Below the pieces are notes generated by a model that made no database searches, was not told where the DNA came from, and saw nothing but the letters and a program-made list of their open reading frames with translations. Of a stretch of DNA of 64,000 nt, positions 26,458-34,964 are shown piece after piece. This DNA is from JBDHWG01 sp046328505. Lineage in GTDB: Bacteria > Chloroflexota > Anaerolineae > Epilineales > JAHCIE01. Both the position numbers and the translations under genes were made by a program. The stretch's first letter is position 1; each line of letters begins with the position of its first letter. The stretch lies in the NCBI GenBank assembly GCA_046328505.1, contig JAXLWL010000003.1, positions 372,001 through 436,000 on the forward strand. Reading direction: 5' to 3'.

Positions 26458-28644
26458 GTGCGCCGTCTACGTTTCGTGTTACCCGTGCTCCTATGCCTGG
26501 CGACAGCCGCCGTTGCTCTGGCAACCGTCAGCTCAGGCGCAGATGTTGTTGTTCACTTCCCTAACGGCCGGACGATCTTCCGCCACACTACCTTCGATAC
26601 CCCCTCCATCGACGCCGTCCAAGAGCTACAACGCGCCGGCCTGACCATCGAGACCAATGGCACAGGCGCGCAGACGGCCGTGTGCAGCATCGAGGGTGTC
26701 GGCTGCCCTAGCTCCGACTGCTTCTGCGCCTGCAAAGGCAGCGGCGCGTGCAACTACTGGGCGTACTGGCGCTCAGAGAACGGCCAGTGGAACCCCTCCA
26801 ACCAGGGCGCGGGCGCGGTGGCCGTCACCAACGGGGCGCTCGACGGCTGGCGCTGGGGAGACGGGCCGCCGATCGCCGGCGCAAGCAAATCGCCCAGCCT
26901 CATCCAACCCCAGAGCGCCGCCTACGCCGGGGCCGACTGGCTCCGCACGCAGCAGCGTCCCAACGGAGCGTTCGCAACTGGCACATACAGCGTGGGCATC
27001 ACCCTCGACGCCATTCTCGGCGGCGCTGCCGCGGATGCCGCGCCGGGAACCTGGCGCGCGCCGGGCGGCCGAACCGCGCTGGAATTCCTCGCGACGGAGG
27101 GCGCGGGCTACACGCAAAAGGGCGCGCGCGAGGTCGGCAAGTTCCTCGCTGCCGTCGTCGCGGCGAACGGCAACCCGTACGATTTCGGCGGCCGCGACCT
27201 GGTTGCCATCACGCGCAACACCTACCGCAACGGGCGCTTTGGCTTGTCGAACTGGGACCAGGCGTGGGCCATCCTCGGACTGACGGCCGTCGGCGAATCC
27301 ATCCCGGTCACCGCAACGCGGCAACTGGCCGCCGACCACGGCCCCGATGGCGGCTGGAGCCTGTTCCCCGGCGATCCGGGCGACGTCGACAGCACGGGCA
27401 TCGTCCTGCAAGCCCTCGCCGCCGCCCACGAGCCTGTCACCGGCACGGCCATCCTGAGCGGGACGGCTTTCCTCCACGCCCAGCAGAATAGCGACGGAGG
27501 ATTTCCGGCGACTGCGGGCGTCCCGTCGAACGGGCCATCGACAGCGATGGCGGTCGGTGGGCTGCTCGCCACCGGCCAGAACCCACTCGCCCCAGCCTGG
27601 ACGCGGGGCGGCAAGACGCCTCTCGACTACATGCTCACGCTCCAAAGCCCCGTGGGCGGCTTCGCCGGGACGGCCGGCCCCAACGATATCCAGGCCACCG
27701 GCCAAAGCCTTCCAGCGCTGATGGGCCGTCCCTTCCCACTGCATGGGCGGCGCACCGCCGCCGAGCGTGCCCTGGCCTGGCTCCGGCCGCAACAAGCCCC
27801 CAACGGCCAGTTCGGCTTTGGCGCCGGGAGCACGATTGACGCTCTGTTCGCTATCGCCGCCGACCATCAGAACCCGGCGACGTGGCGCAGCAGCGCCGGC
27901 CACTCCCCCCTCGACTACCTGGCGACCCAGGCGATTACCTACACCAATAGTGGCGCGGCGGCCACCGGCAAGCTCATCGTCGGCCTGTACGCGGCCGGTG
28001 TGAACCCGCAGCAGTTCGGGGGCGTAGACCTGCCGGCGAAGCTGGCGAGCTACGACCAGGGAAACGGCCGCTACGGCGGCGCCACCGCGCAGGCCTGGGC
28101 GACCCTGGCGCTGCGTGTCCTCGGCGAGTCGACAACGTCGGCAGCGAGCGAGCTGCGAAGTCAGCAGTTGGCAGGTGGCGGCTGGTCGTCGGGCTTCGAC
28201 CCCGGCGCCGACACCAACACCACGGCACTGGCGATGCAGGCGCTCGTGGCGGCCCAGGAGCCTATCACCAGCACTGCCATCGTCAGCGCGACGGCATACC
28301 TGCACGACGCCCAGAGTCTGATCGGCGGCTTCCCGTACACGGCGGGCGACATGCCGGACGCCAACTCGACCGCGACCGTAGTCCAGGCGCTCACGGCAAC
28401 GGGCGGTGGACCGGACGGCCTCGGCTGGACCACGCATCTCAGGGACACGACGGCGATCACTCTCACGGCGCAGACGCCCGTGCGCTGGTTGCTCGCCCAG
28501 CAGTCGACGAGCGGCGCGTTCACGTATGGCGGCAGCGACAGCGACTTCGCCACTCTACAGACCGTTCCGGCGCTGCTCGGCCAGCCCCTCCCCATCGCCC
28601 CGACGCGGCTGCTCTTCCTGCCGCTGGTGGAGCGCGGCAGATGA
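26458..28644 (+). CDS. Secreted intrinsic-factor-like protein: DUF4430 domain plus two alpha/alpha-barrel repeat blocks
   Basis: 728 aa. A signal peptide (1-27) is followed by a DUF4430-like beta domain (about 28-140) with a Cys-rich loop (VGCPSSDCFCACKGSGAC), the family hallmark YWAYWRS and a DGWRWGDG end. Two homologous blocks of terpenoid-cyclase/prenyltransferase-type helices follow (about 157-430 and 433-715), with paired signatures WLRTQQRPNGAF / WLRPQQAPNGQF and DSTGIVLQALAAAHEP / NTTALAMQALVAAQEP. The C-terminus is LLFLPLVERGR. DUF4430 and an alpha/alpha barrel are the two domains of intrinsic factor and transcobalamin, so cobalamin capture is inferred. GTG 26458 has AGGAG five bases upstream; the ATGA overlap couples it to the next gene. 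Confidence 0.85.
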   Translation: MRRLRFVLPVLLCLATAAVALATVSSGADVVVHFPNGRTIFRHTTFDTPSIDAVQELQRAGLTIETNGTGAQTAVCSIEGVGCPSSDCFCACKGSGACNYWAYWRSENGQWNPSNQGAGAVAVTNGALDGWRWGDGPPIAGASKSPSLIQPQSAAYAGADWLRTQQRPNGAFATGTYSVGITLDAILGGAAADAAPGTWRAPGGRTALEFLATEGAGYTQKGAREVGKFLAAVVAANGNPYDFGGRDLVAITRNTYRNGRFGLSNWDQAWAILGLTAVGESIPVTATRQLAADHGPDGGWSLFPGDPGDVDSTGIVLQALAAAHEPVTGTAILSGTAFLHAQQNSDGGFPATAGVPSNGPSTAMAVGGLLATGQNPLAPAWTRGGKTPLDYMLTLQSPVGGFAGTAGPNDIQATGQSLPALMGRPFPLHGRRTAAERALAWLRPQQAPNGQFGFGAGSTIDALFAIAADHQNPATWRSSAGHSPLDYLATQAITYTNSGAAATGKLIVGLYAAGVNPQQFGGVDLPAKLASYDQGNGRYGGATAQAWATLALRVLGESTTSAASELRSQQLAGGGWSSGFDPGADTNTTALAMQALVAAQEPITSTAIVSATAYLHDAQSLIGGFPYTAGDMPDANSTATVVQALTATGGGPDGLGWTTHLRDTTAITLTAQTPVRWLLAQQSTSGAFTYGGSDSDFATLQTVPALLGQPLPIAPTRLLFLPLVERGR

Positions 28645-29912
28645 GACTGCCACGTTTCCTCGCCCTCTCCCACAAACGGATAGGGAGATGGGGGGTGAGG
28701 GCGGGATGGGCCGCTGTGATAGCCATCGCGATCACCGCCGCTATAGCCCTCGCCGTTCCGCATGCTCACTCGGAGGATAACCGCGTCGGCCTCGTCGTTC
28801 AGTACGGCGACGGCTCCGTGTTCATGGGCTGCTACCCATGGACGGCGGACCTGACCGGCGAAAACCTGCTGCGCCGGGCGGGTCTCGATGTCGAAGCCGA
28901 CTACGGCAGCGGCATGGGCGCGCTCATCTGCCGCATTGGGCCGGACGGCTGCTCGGCGCAGAACTGCCTCTGCCAGGCCCAGACGCCGCCACTGCGCTAC
29001 TGGGCGTACTGGCGCCTCGACCCCTCGCGCGGCGACTGGGTCTACTCCCAGCAAGGCTCCTCCAATCGCGCGCTCCAGGCCGGCGATGTGGACGGGTGGG
29101 CGTGGGGCGTCGGGACCGTCGCGTTCGGCGCCAAGCCGCCCAAGGTGACTTTTGAGCAGGTCTGTCCGGCGCCAACGGTCACACCCTCGCCGAGCCTGAC
29201 TTTCACCGCGACGCCCGTGCCCAGCCCGACGCGCACACCGCCGGCGCCGACGTCGACGACCGTTCCCCCGCCCGTGGCGCACCTGATCGCCTCGCCGACG
29301 TCATCCCCCGCGCCCACTCTCGCGCCGTCGGTAACGCCCGTTCCCACATCGACGAACGCCCCGGCAGCCAGCGCAGCTAACGCGCCGAGCGCCACCCCAT
29401 GGCCCACGGACACACCTGCGCCAGCCGCGCCGACGGGGCCGCCAACCGCGACCAGCATCGCGGTTGCGCCCACGACCGAGGTAGAAATACCGTCGGCGAC
29501 AAACCCGCCGCCAGCCGGGGCCGTCGCCGCGGTATCCTCTAGCGACGTGATGCCGACTGCCACGAGCAGTCGGGGCGGGTCTGAGCGCCGCCCCGACACT
29601 CCGGCCACCCCACACCCGAATGGTGCTCTGCGGCCCGCCGTAACCAACGCGGCGCCCCCTACCCTCGCGCCCGGTCGGAGCGGGCCTGAGATACGTCCGT
29701 CCCCGTCCGCTACGCCAGACACGCGCAGCGTGGCCCAGGCGCCGGCTGGCGCGACGGTGGACCTCAGCCGCCTCACGCCGGCCGTGGCCGGCGCCAGCCG
29801 CGGCGCGGTCGAGGGGTTCAACAGCCAGGCGCTGGCGGGCTACATCGCCTTCGTAGGCCTCGTCGCCGGGCTTGGCGCGGTCCTCTGGCTACGCCGCCGA
29901 GGTGGCCCATGA
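28641..29912 (+). CDS. Membrane-anchored DUF4430 protein
   Basis: 423 aa. An N-terminal signal anchor (about 20-42) precedes a DUF4430 domain (about 48-165: GDGSVFMGCYP, the Cys pairs in CSAQNCLCQ, RYWAYWRLDP, DGWAWG). A Thr/Pro/Ala-rich linker of about 200 residues then leads to a C-terminal membrane helix (about 398-418) and RRRGGP tail. This layout displays a ligand-binding domain on a stalk beside the transporter. It overlaps both neighbours by ATGA. The first 30 residues include translated repeat DNA (28655-28710), which may have altered the signal. Confidence 0.82.
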   Translation: MRLPRFLALSHKRIGRWGVRAGWAAVIAIAITAAIALAVPHAHSEDNRVGLVVQYGDGSVFMGCYPWTADLTGENLLRRAGLDVEADYGSGMGALICRIGPDGCSAQNCLCQAQTPPLRYWAYWRLDPSRGDWVYSQQGSSNRALQAGDVDGWAWGVGTVAFGAKPPKVTFEQVCPAPTVTPSPSLTFTATPVPSPTRTPPAPTSTTVPPPVAHLIASPTSSPAPTLAPSVTPVPTSTNAPAASAANAPSATPWPTDTPAPAAPTGPPTATSIAVAPTTEVEIPSATNPPPAGAVAAVSSSDVMPTATSSRGGSERRPDTPATPHPNGALRPAVTNAAPPTLAPGRSGPEIRPSPSATPDTRSVAQAPAGATVDLSRLTPAVAGASRGAVEGFNSQALAGYIAFVGLVAGLGAVLWLRRRGGP

Positions 29913-31117
29913 CCCGTTTCGCCCGTCATCCCCTGGCGTGGTTCATCTGGCTCGGCGCGGCTTTCACGGCCGCGATGACCACGCGCAACCCGCTCTACCT
30001 CGTCGTCCTGCTGATGGCGCTCCTGGTCGTCTACCAGGCCGTCGCCGCCCACGCGCCCAATGGCCCGGCGTGGAGCACGTTCATCCGCTTCGGACTGAGC
30101 CTAAGCCTGATCGGCGTCGCCATGAATGCCCTCATGGCGCACGTTGGCGATACTGTCCTGTTCAGCCTCCCGTCGACCTGGCCCATCGTCGGCGGGCATG
30201 TTACCCTTGAGGCCATCGTCCAGGGGTTGATCGGCGTGCTCCAGCTCGCATGTCTGCTCGTGGCGGGCGCAGTGCTGGGGCTGACTCTCGACTCGGCGGC
30301 GTTTCTGCGCGTGACTCCGGCCGGGTTCTACCACGCGGGGTTGGTGCTCACGATCGGCCTGGCCTTCATTCCCCAGACGGTCGCGGGCTTCCAGGAGATC
30401 CGAGAGGCACAGCGGGTGCGCGGCCACCGCTTCCGCGCGCCGCGAGACCTGTTGCCGCTTATCGGCCCGCTGCTGACGACCGGGCTAGAACGCGCGGTTC
30501 AGCTCGCCGAGAGCCTGGAGGCGCGCGGGTTTGGCTACGTGGAGGATGAGCGAGACCGGGCGTGGGTGGCTCAGCTCGGGCTGCTCGTGGGTGGCTTGCT
30601 GATTGGCGGAGCCTTGTTCAGCCTCGGCTACTGGGGCCGCCAGCCCCTCATCCTCGCCGCCATTGTCGCGGGCGCGGCGATACTGACATACACCCTGGCC
30701 CGCCTGATGCCTCGCACGCGGCGCACGCGCTACCGCCGGCTCCGCTGGGCGCGCAATGATGTGCTCGTCGGCGGCGCGGCGATGGCGTTGCTGGCGATGC
30801 TGGCGGCGATCCTTACCTACGCGCCCGCGCTGCTCTACTACACGCCATTCCCGCGCCTGAGTTGGCCCCCATTCTCGCCCTGGGTCGGCGTCATCTATCT
30901 GCTGCTGCTCGCGCCACTAGCTCCTCCCCTTCCTGCCCCCCTCTCCCTCTCGGAGAAGGTCGGGGTGAGGGTCTTAGAACCTGGCGATGGCTACAAGACC
31001 CTCACCCAGCCTCTCCCAGAGGGAGAGGAGACAGAGATGCCCTGCGCTGAACCTTTCTGGGAGAGGACAACGGCCGAGAGTCAAAGCAGGCCGGACGCGC
31101 TCCGGGAGCGCCCATGA
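29909..31117 (+). CDS. ecfT: ECF transporter transmembrane protein EcfT (CbiQ-like)
   Basis: 402 aa integral membrane subunit that couples ATP hydrolysis to the S component. Several N-terminal helices are followed by the two EcfT coupling signatures, AQRVRGHR (about 167-174) and ESLEARGFG (about 201-209), then further C-terminal helices. From about residue 340 the protein is not EcfT-like: it is translated palindromic repeat DNA (KVGVRVLEPGDGY, LTQPLPEGEETE), so the natural C-terminus has been replaced or extended. ATGA overlaps on both sides place it in the riboswitch operon. Confidence 0.88.
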   Translation: MTRFARHPLAWFIWLGAAFTAAMTTRNPLYLVVLLMALLVVYQAVAAHAPNGPAWSTFIRFGLSLSLIGVAMNALMAHVGDTVLFSLPSTWPIVGGHVTLEAIVQGLIGVLQLACLLVAGAVLGLTLDSAAFLRVTPAGFYHAGLVLTIGLAFIPQTVAGFQEIREAQRVRGHRFRAPRDLLPLIGPLLTTGLERAVQLAESLEARGFGYVEDERDRAWVAQLGLLVGGLLIGGALFSLGYWGRQPLILAAIVAGAAILTYTLARLMPRTRRTRYRRLRWARNDVLVGGAAMALLAMLAAILTYAPALLYYTPFPRLSWPPFSPWVGVIYLLLLAPLAPPLPAPLSLSEKVGVRVLEPGDGYKTLTQPLPEGEETEMPCAEPFWERTTAESQSRPDALRERP

Positions 31118-32757
31118 TCGAGCTGCGCGGCGTCCGCTACGCCTACCCCGACAGCCCCCGACCCGCCCTGGACAACGTGAACCTGGCGCTGCCGGCCGGG
31201 AGCTTCACCCTGGCCGTGGGCGCGTCAGGCAGCGGCAAGTCCACGCTGCTCCGCACGCTCAACGGCCTCGTCCCGCACTTCTACGGCGGCTCATTCGCGG
31301 GAACAGTGCGCGCGGCGGGCATAGACCCCATCACCCTGACCCCGCGCCGCGTTGGACGCCACGTCGGCTTCGTGTTCCAGGACCCAGAGGCGCAGTTCGT
31401 CGTTTCGACGGTCGAAGACGAGATAGCTTTCGGACTGGAGAACTTCGGCATCGCTCCGGCCGAGATGCGCCGCCGCGTCCGCGACATCCTGCCGCGCATG
31501 GGCCTGGAACGCCTACGCACGCGCCGGGTCGACACACTGTCCGGCGGCGAGCGCCAGCGCGTCGCTATCGCCAGTGTATTGGCCCTTCAGCCGGCCGTCC
31601 TGGTGCTTGACGAGCCAACGTCGCAGCTCGATCCTGACGGCGCGGCGGCCGTCCTCAGCCTCGTTGACGACTTGCACAAGAGCCTGGGGCTGACGGTGGT
31701 GCTCGCGGAGCACCGCGTCGAGCGAATAGTCGGGACGGCGGACCTCGTCCTCACGGTCGAAAGCGGCCAGGCGGCCGTTGGGGCGCCGGGCGCGATGCTG
31801 GCCGGCCACCCACTCGCGCCACCGGTCACGCGCCTGGGCGCCGCTCTCGGATGGTCCCCGCCGCCCCTGACTCTCGCCGAGGCCAGGACAGTCGTTCGCC
31901 GTAACGACTTTGGTCGGTTCGCCCCGCAAGAAGCGGCTGAAGTCGCTCCTACCAATCATGCGCCTGCCCGTAGTAACGACTTTAGTCGTTCTCCGGGCGA
32001 TGCCATTCTCGACATACGAGGCGTCTCGTTCGATTACGCGACGGGCGGGGCGCTGCACGACGTGGACCTGGCCGTCCGCGCCGGGGAGGTTGTGGCGCTC
32101 ATGGGCCACAACGGCGCAGGCAAGACGACGCTGCTCAAGCTCGCCATCGGCCTGCTGCGGGCGCGGAGCGGAGAGGTGCGCGTCCTGGGCCGCCTCGTGC
32201 GCGGCGGCGAGACGGCGGACCTGGCGCAGCGGGTGGGCTACGTTCCCCAGAACCCCGGCGCGCTGCTGTTCGCGGACACCGTGCGCGACGAGGTCGCCTT
32301 CACCCGCAGGACCCACGGCCTGCCGATGGATGATAGCATCCTCGACGCCCTCGGGCTACGTCCCCTCGCGAATTCCTACCCCCGCGACCTCAGCGTTGGC
32401 GAGCGGCAGCGGGCCGCCCTGGCCGCGGTGCTCGCCGCCGACCCGGGTCTGCTGCTGCTCGACGAGCCTACGCGGGGCCTGGATAGCGGGCAAAAGACGG
32501 CGCTGGCCAGCCTGCTGCGGGAGCAGGCGGCGACCGGGCGCGGTGTGCTATTGACGACGCACGACGTGGAGCTGGCGGCCGCGTGCGCCGACCGCGTCGT
32601 CATCCTGGAGGGCGGGCGCGCCGCGGAGGCGGGCGACACGGCGGCGGTTATGGCGAGAGCGCCGGCGTTCGCCAGCCAGATCGTTCAACTCTTCCCAGGC
32701 CGCGGCTGGCTCACCCCGGAGCATGTGCTCGCCCAACAAGAGGATATATGGCAGTAA
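31114..32757 (+). CDS. ecfA: ECF transporter ATPase, fused EcfA-EcfA
   Basis: 547 aa with two ABC ATPase domains, so one chain replaces the usual EcfA/EcfA' pair. Domain 1: Walker A GASGSGKST (36-44), signature LSGGERQRVAIA, Walker B VLVLDEPTSQLD. Domain 2: Walker A GHNGAGKTT (about 331-339), signature LSVGERQRAALAA, Walker B LLLLDEPTRGLD. Both sites look catalytically competent. The linker (about 262-295) contains an in-frame insertion of an intergenic repeat giving RNDFGR and SNDFSR. ATG 31114 overlaps the ecfT stop. Confidence 0.93.
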   Translation: MIELRGVRYAYPDSPRPALDNVNLALPAGSFTLAVGASGSGKSTLLRTLNGLVPHFYGGSFAGTVRAAGIDPITLTPRRVGRHVGFVFQDPEAQFVVSTVEDEIAFGLENFGIAPAEMRRRVRDILPRMGLERLRTRRVDTLSGGERQRVAIASVLALQPAVLVLDEPTSQLDPDGAAAVLSLVDDLHKSLGLTVVLAEHRVERIVGTADLVLTVESGQAAVGAPGAMLAGHPLAPPVTRLGAALGWSPPPLTLAEARTVVRRNDFGRFAPQEAAEVAPTNHAPARSNDFSRSPGDAILDIRGVSFDYATGGALHDVDLAVRAGEVVALMGHNGAGKTTLLKLAIGLLRARSGEVRVLGRLVRGGETADLAQRVGYVPQNPGALLFADTVRDEVAFTRRTHGLPMDDSILDALGLRPLANSYPRDLSVGERQRAALAAVLAADPGLLLLDEPTRGLDSGQKTALASLLREQAATGRGVLLTTHDVELAAACADRVVILEGGRAAEAGDTAAVMARAPAFASQIVQLFPGRGWLTPEHVLAQQEDIWQ

Positions 32758-32778
32758 TTGTGGTGCGCAGGGGCTTCT

Positions 32779-32878
32779 GGATCACGATAGGCACGAAAGG
32801 CCTCGAAAAACGCGAAAAGCAACGAGTGAGCGAATCATTTCGCGCCTTTCGTGCCCTTTGGTGGCCTTCGTGGTCCAA
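32779..32878. repeat. Palindromic repeat between ecfA and the S-component gene
   Basis: GGCACGAAAGG (32790-32800) pairs with CCTTTCGTGCC (32845-32855). The outer part CTTCGTGGTCCAAC also occurs in the repeat at 36026-36092. The element separates the last gene of the B12 operon by 141 bases from the rest. Confidence 0.7.
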
Positions 32879-32898
32879 CATCTCCGACGAAGCCGAGT

Positions 32899-33729
32899 AT
32901 GTCAACTTCGCAGCGTAGCCACCTGACCCGTTGGCTGCGGTGGGCGAGCTTCGCGATGGGCGCCGTCGGCGGCCTGGCGGCGTTCCTCTACCCCTTCTTC
33001 CTGCCCGACCTCGGCAATACGCCCGAGATGTCGGCCCACGCCAACGACGCCCCCATCGCCTTCTTCGGCCTCCTCGGCCTGACACTCCTGACCAGCCTCG
33101 CCGCCCTGGAGACCGAGGGGTACAGCGCCAAGACGGTCGCTGTCCTGGGCGTCCTGACCGCCATCAACGCCGCGCTGCGCCTGGTTCCTCACCCGGCGGG
33201 CGCGTCCGGAATGTTCTTCCTGCCCATCCTCTGCGGCTATGTCTTTGGCGCTGAGTTTGGCTTCCTTCTTGGCACGCTGAGCATGGCCCTGTCCGCCCTG
33301 GCGACGGGCGGCATCGGCCCGTGGCTGCCGTACCAGATGTGGGCGCTGGGTTGGCTGGGGATGAGCGCCGGCTGGCTCCCGCGATTCCCAGCCTGGCCGC
33401 GCCTCGAGGCCTGGCTGCTGGCTGTGTTCGGTGGCTTCTGGGGATTGCTGTTCGGGGCTATCATGAACCTGTGGTTCTGGCCCTATGTCGCGGGCGATCC
33501 ATCTCAGTCGTGGCAAGCGGGGATGGGCTGGGTCGACGCCGTCCAGCGCTACGCCGTCTTCTACGCGGCGACGTCGCTGTGGTGGGATATCACGGCGGCC
33601 ATTGCGAACTTCGTCATCCTGCTCCTGTTCGCCGCGCCGCTCCTGCGCGTGCTGCGGCGCTTCCGCCGCCGCTTCGTCGTCACCTATGCGCCAACAGTCA
33701 CGGCAACAGCAGCGCAGGCGGAACAATAG
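32899..33729 (+). CDS. ECF transporter S component (predicted cobalamin-specific)
   Basis: 276 aa with six or seven membrane helices. Signatures of prokaryotic S components are present: a helix starting TVAVLGVLTAINAALRL, LPILCGYVFGAEFGFLLG and TGGIGPWLPYQM. A long basic C-terminal tail (RRFRRRF) follows the last helix. It is the substrate-binding membrane subunit; specificity for cobalamin is inferred from the riboswitch and the DUF4430 genes, not from a motif. ATG 32899 has no strong ribosome site; an in-frame ATG at 32851 lies in the repeat. Confidence 0.82.
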   Translation: MSTSQRSHLTRWLRWASFAMGAVGGLAAFLYPFFLPDLGNTPEMSAHANDAPIAFFGLLGLTLLTSLAALETEGYSAKTVAVLGVLTAINAALRLVPHPAGASGMFFLPILCGYVFGAEFGFLLGTLSMALSALATGGIGPWLPYQMWALGWLGMSAGWLPRFPAWPRLEAWLLAVFGGFWGLLFGAIMNLWFWPYVAGDPSQSWQAGMGWVDAVQRYAVFYAATSLWWDITAAIANFVILLLFAAPLLRVLRRFRRRFVVTYAPTVTATAAQAEQ

Positions 33730-33750
33730 AGCAAACGTCCCGAATAGAAT

Positions 33751-33826
33751 TGCCACAGAGGCACAGACGACACAGAGAGAAGAGACGAACAGTTCTTTCG
33801 TCTGCGCGCTCTGTGTCTCTGTGGCA
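33751..33826. repeat. Palindrome of the CCACAGAG family after the ECF operon
   Basis: TGCCACAGAG...CTCTGTGGCA with near-perfect arms; a second copy lies at 62741-62810. It sits between convergent genes and could stop transcription from both sides. Confidence 0.7.
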
Positions 33827-33830
33827 GCTC

Positions 33831-34964
33831 TTATATTCCGAACAGGGAGAGTTGGTGCGGCGGCCGCTTGCCGTCGAGCAGGATATAGGGCAGGGCGCGC
33901 TTGACCGATACCCCCAGCCGCGCCAGGTCTTCCACCGACTGCACCCGCCGTACCCGCCGCGCCGCCAGGATGCGGTCGGCCGACAGAGGCCCGATGCCCG
34001 GCACGCGCAGGAGTGTCTCCCGCCCGGCGCGGTTGACCTCGACCGGGAACCGGTCGCCGTGGGTCTGCGCCCAGAGCACCTTGGGGTCCTGGTCGGGCGG
34101 CAGGTTGCCCGTCGGGTCGAACGGGAGCTCGTCGACGGCGAACCCGTACTGGCGCATCAGGAAGTCGGCCTGGTAGAGGTGGTGCTCGCGCGCGGCCGGC
34201 GTCGCCTCGAGGCCGTCGAGAGGCGTGTTCATCACGGGGCGGAAGGCGCTGTAGTAGGCGCGGGCCAGGCCGTACGCCGTATACAGCTCCGAGGTGCGCG
34301 CAAGCAGGTCGCGGTCGCTCTCGCCACCCGGCCCGACGACGAACTGGGTCGTACGGCTGACGCGCTTCCCCTGGGACACGGCCACGCGGTGGGCGATTTT
34401 GAGCGGATCGATGAGGCTGTCGAGGTCTTTTGTGCCTGACAGCTTTTCCAGCGCCTGAGCCGTCGGCGCTTCCAGGTTCGTGGACACGCGGTCGGCCAGC
34501 TCCATCGTCCGCTCGATGGCTGCCTCTGACGAGCCGGGCATGAGCTTGAGGTGGAGGTAGCCGCGGAACTGGTACACCGAGCGCAGAATCTCGGCCGTCT
34601 TGACGATCTGCTCCTGGGTGTATTCTCCCTTGCCGACGATGCCCGAGCTGAGGAAAAGCCCCTGGATCTTGCCGCGGCGGTAAAGCTCATCCGTCGCCCG
34701 CGCCAGGTCTTCCGGCTTCAGCGCGGCGCGGCGAAAGTCCCGCCCGGCGCGGAACGGGCAGTAGTAGCAATCCTTGGCGCACGCCGATGTCTGGAGAACC
34801 TTGAGGACGGGGATGCGCTTGCCGTCGCTACGCGTCAGCAGCTCGACGTGGCGCTCCAGGGCATCGGACGGCTTGCCGTCCGGCATCGGCCGTCCCGCCC
34901 TGGAGCAAACATCGAATTGAGCCGCCTCACCCAGCAGGCCGAGGGTGTGCTGAAGATCGGTCAC
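33831..34964 (-). CDS. Radical SAM protein with helix-hairpin-helix (TIGR03916-like)
   Basis: 377 aa. The [4Fe-4S] motif is CAKDCYYC (Cys62, Cys66, Cys69), a CxxxCxxC site that binds S-adenosylmethionine. GLFLSSGIVG and the distal LMPGSSEAAIE segment are typical of the 'putative DNA modification/repair' radical SAM family. A C-terminal HhH (LLRVPGIGPLSADRILAARR, about 317-336) supports DNA binding. The reaction is not known. Its ATG overlaps the stop of the hydrolase gene at 34961, so both are made from one transcript. Confidence 0.87.
   Translation of the reverse strand: MTDLQHTLGLLGEAAQFDVCSRAGRPMPDGKPSDALERHVELLTRSDGKRIPVLKVLQTSACAKDCYYCPFRAGRDFRRAALKPEDLARATDELYRRGKIQGLFLSSGIVGKGEYTQEQIVKTAEILRSVYQFRGYLHLKLMPGSSEAAIERTMELADRVSTNLEAPTAQALEKLSGTKDLDSLIDPLKIAHRVAVSQGKRVSRTTQFVVGPGGESDRDLLARTSELYTAYGLARAYYSAFRPVMNTPLDGLEATPAAREHHLYQADFLMRQYGFAVDELPFDPTGNLPPDQDPKVLWAQTHGDRFPVEVNRAGRETLLRVPGIGPLSADRILAARRVRRVQSVEDLARLGVSVKRALPYILLDGKRPPHQLSLFGI

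Noticed and set aside
33135..33729. S component as a biotin or thiamine transporter
   Set aside because: No BioY or ThiT motif was recognised; the riboswitch and DUF4430 partners favour cobalamin.
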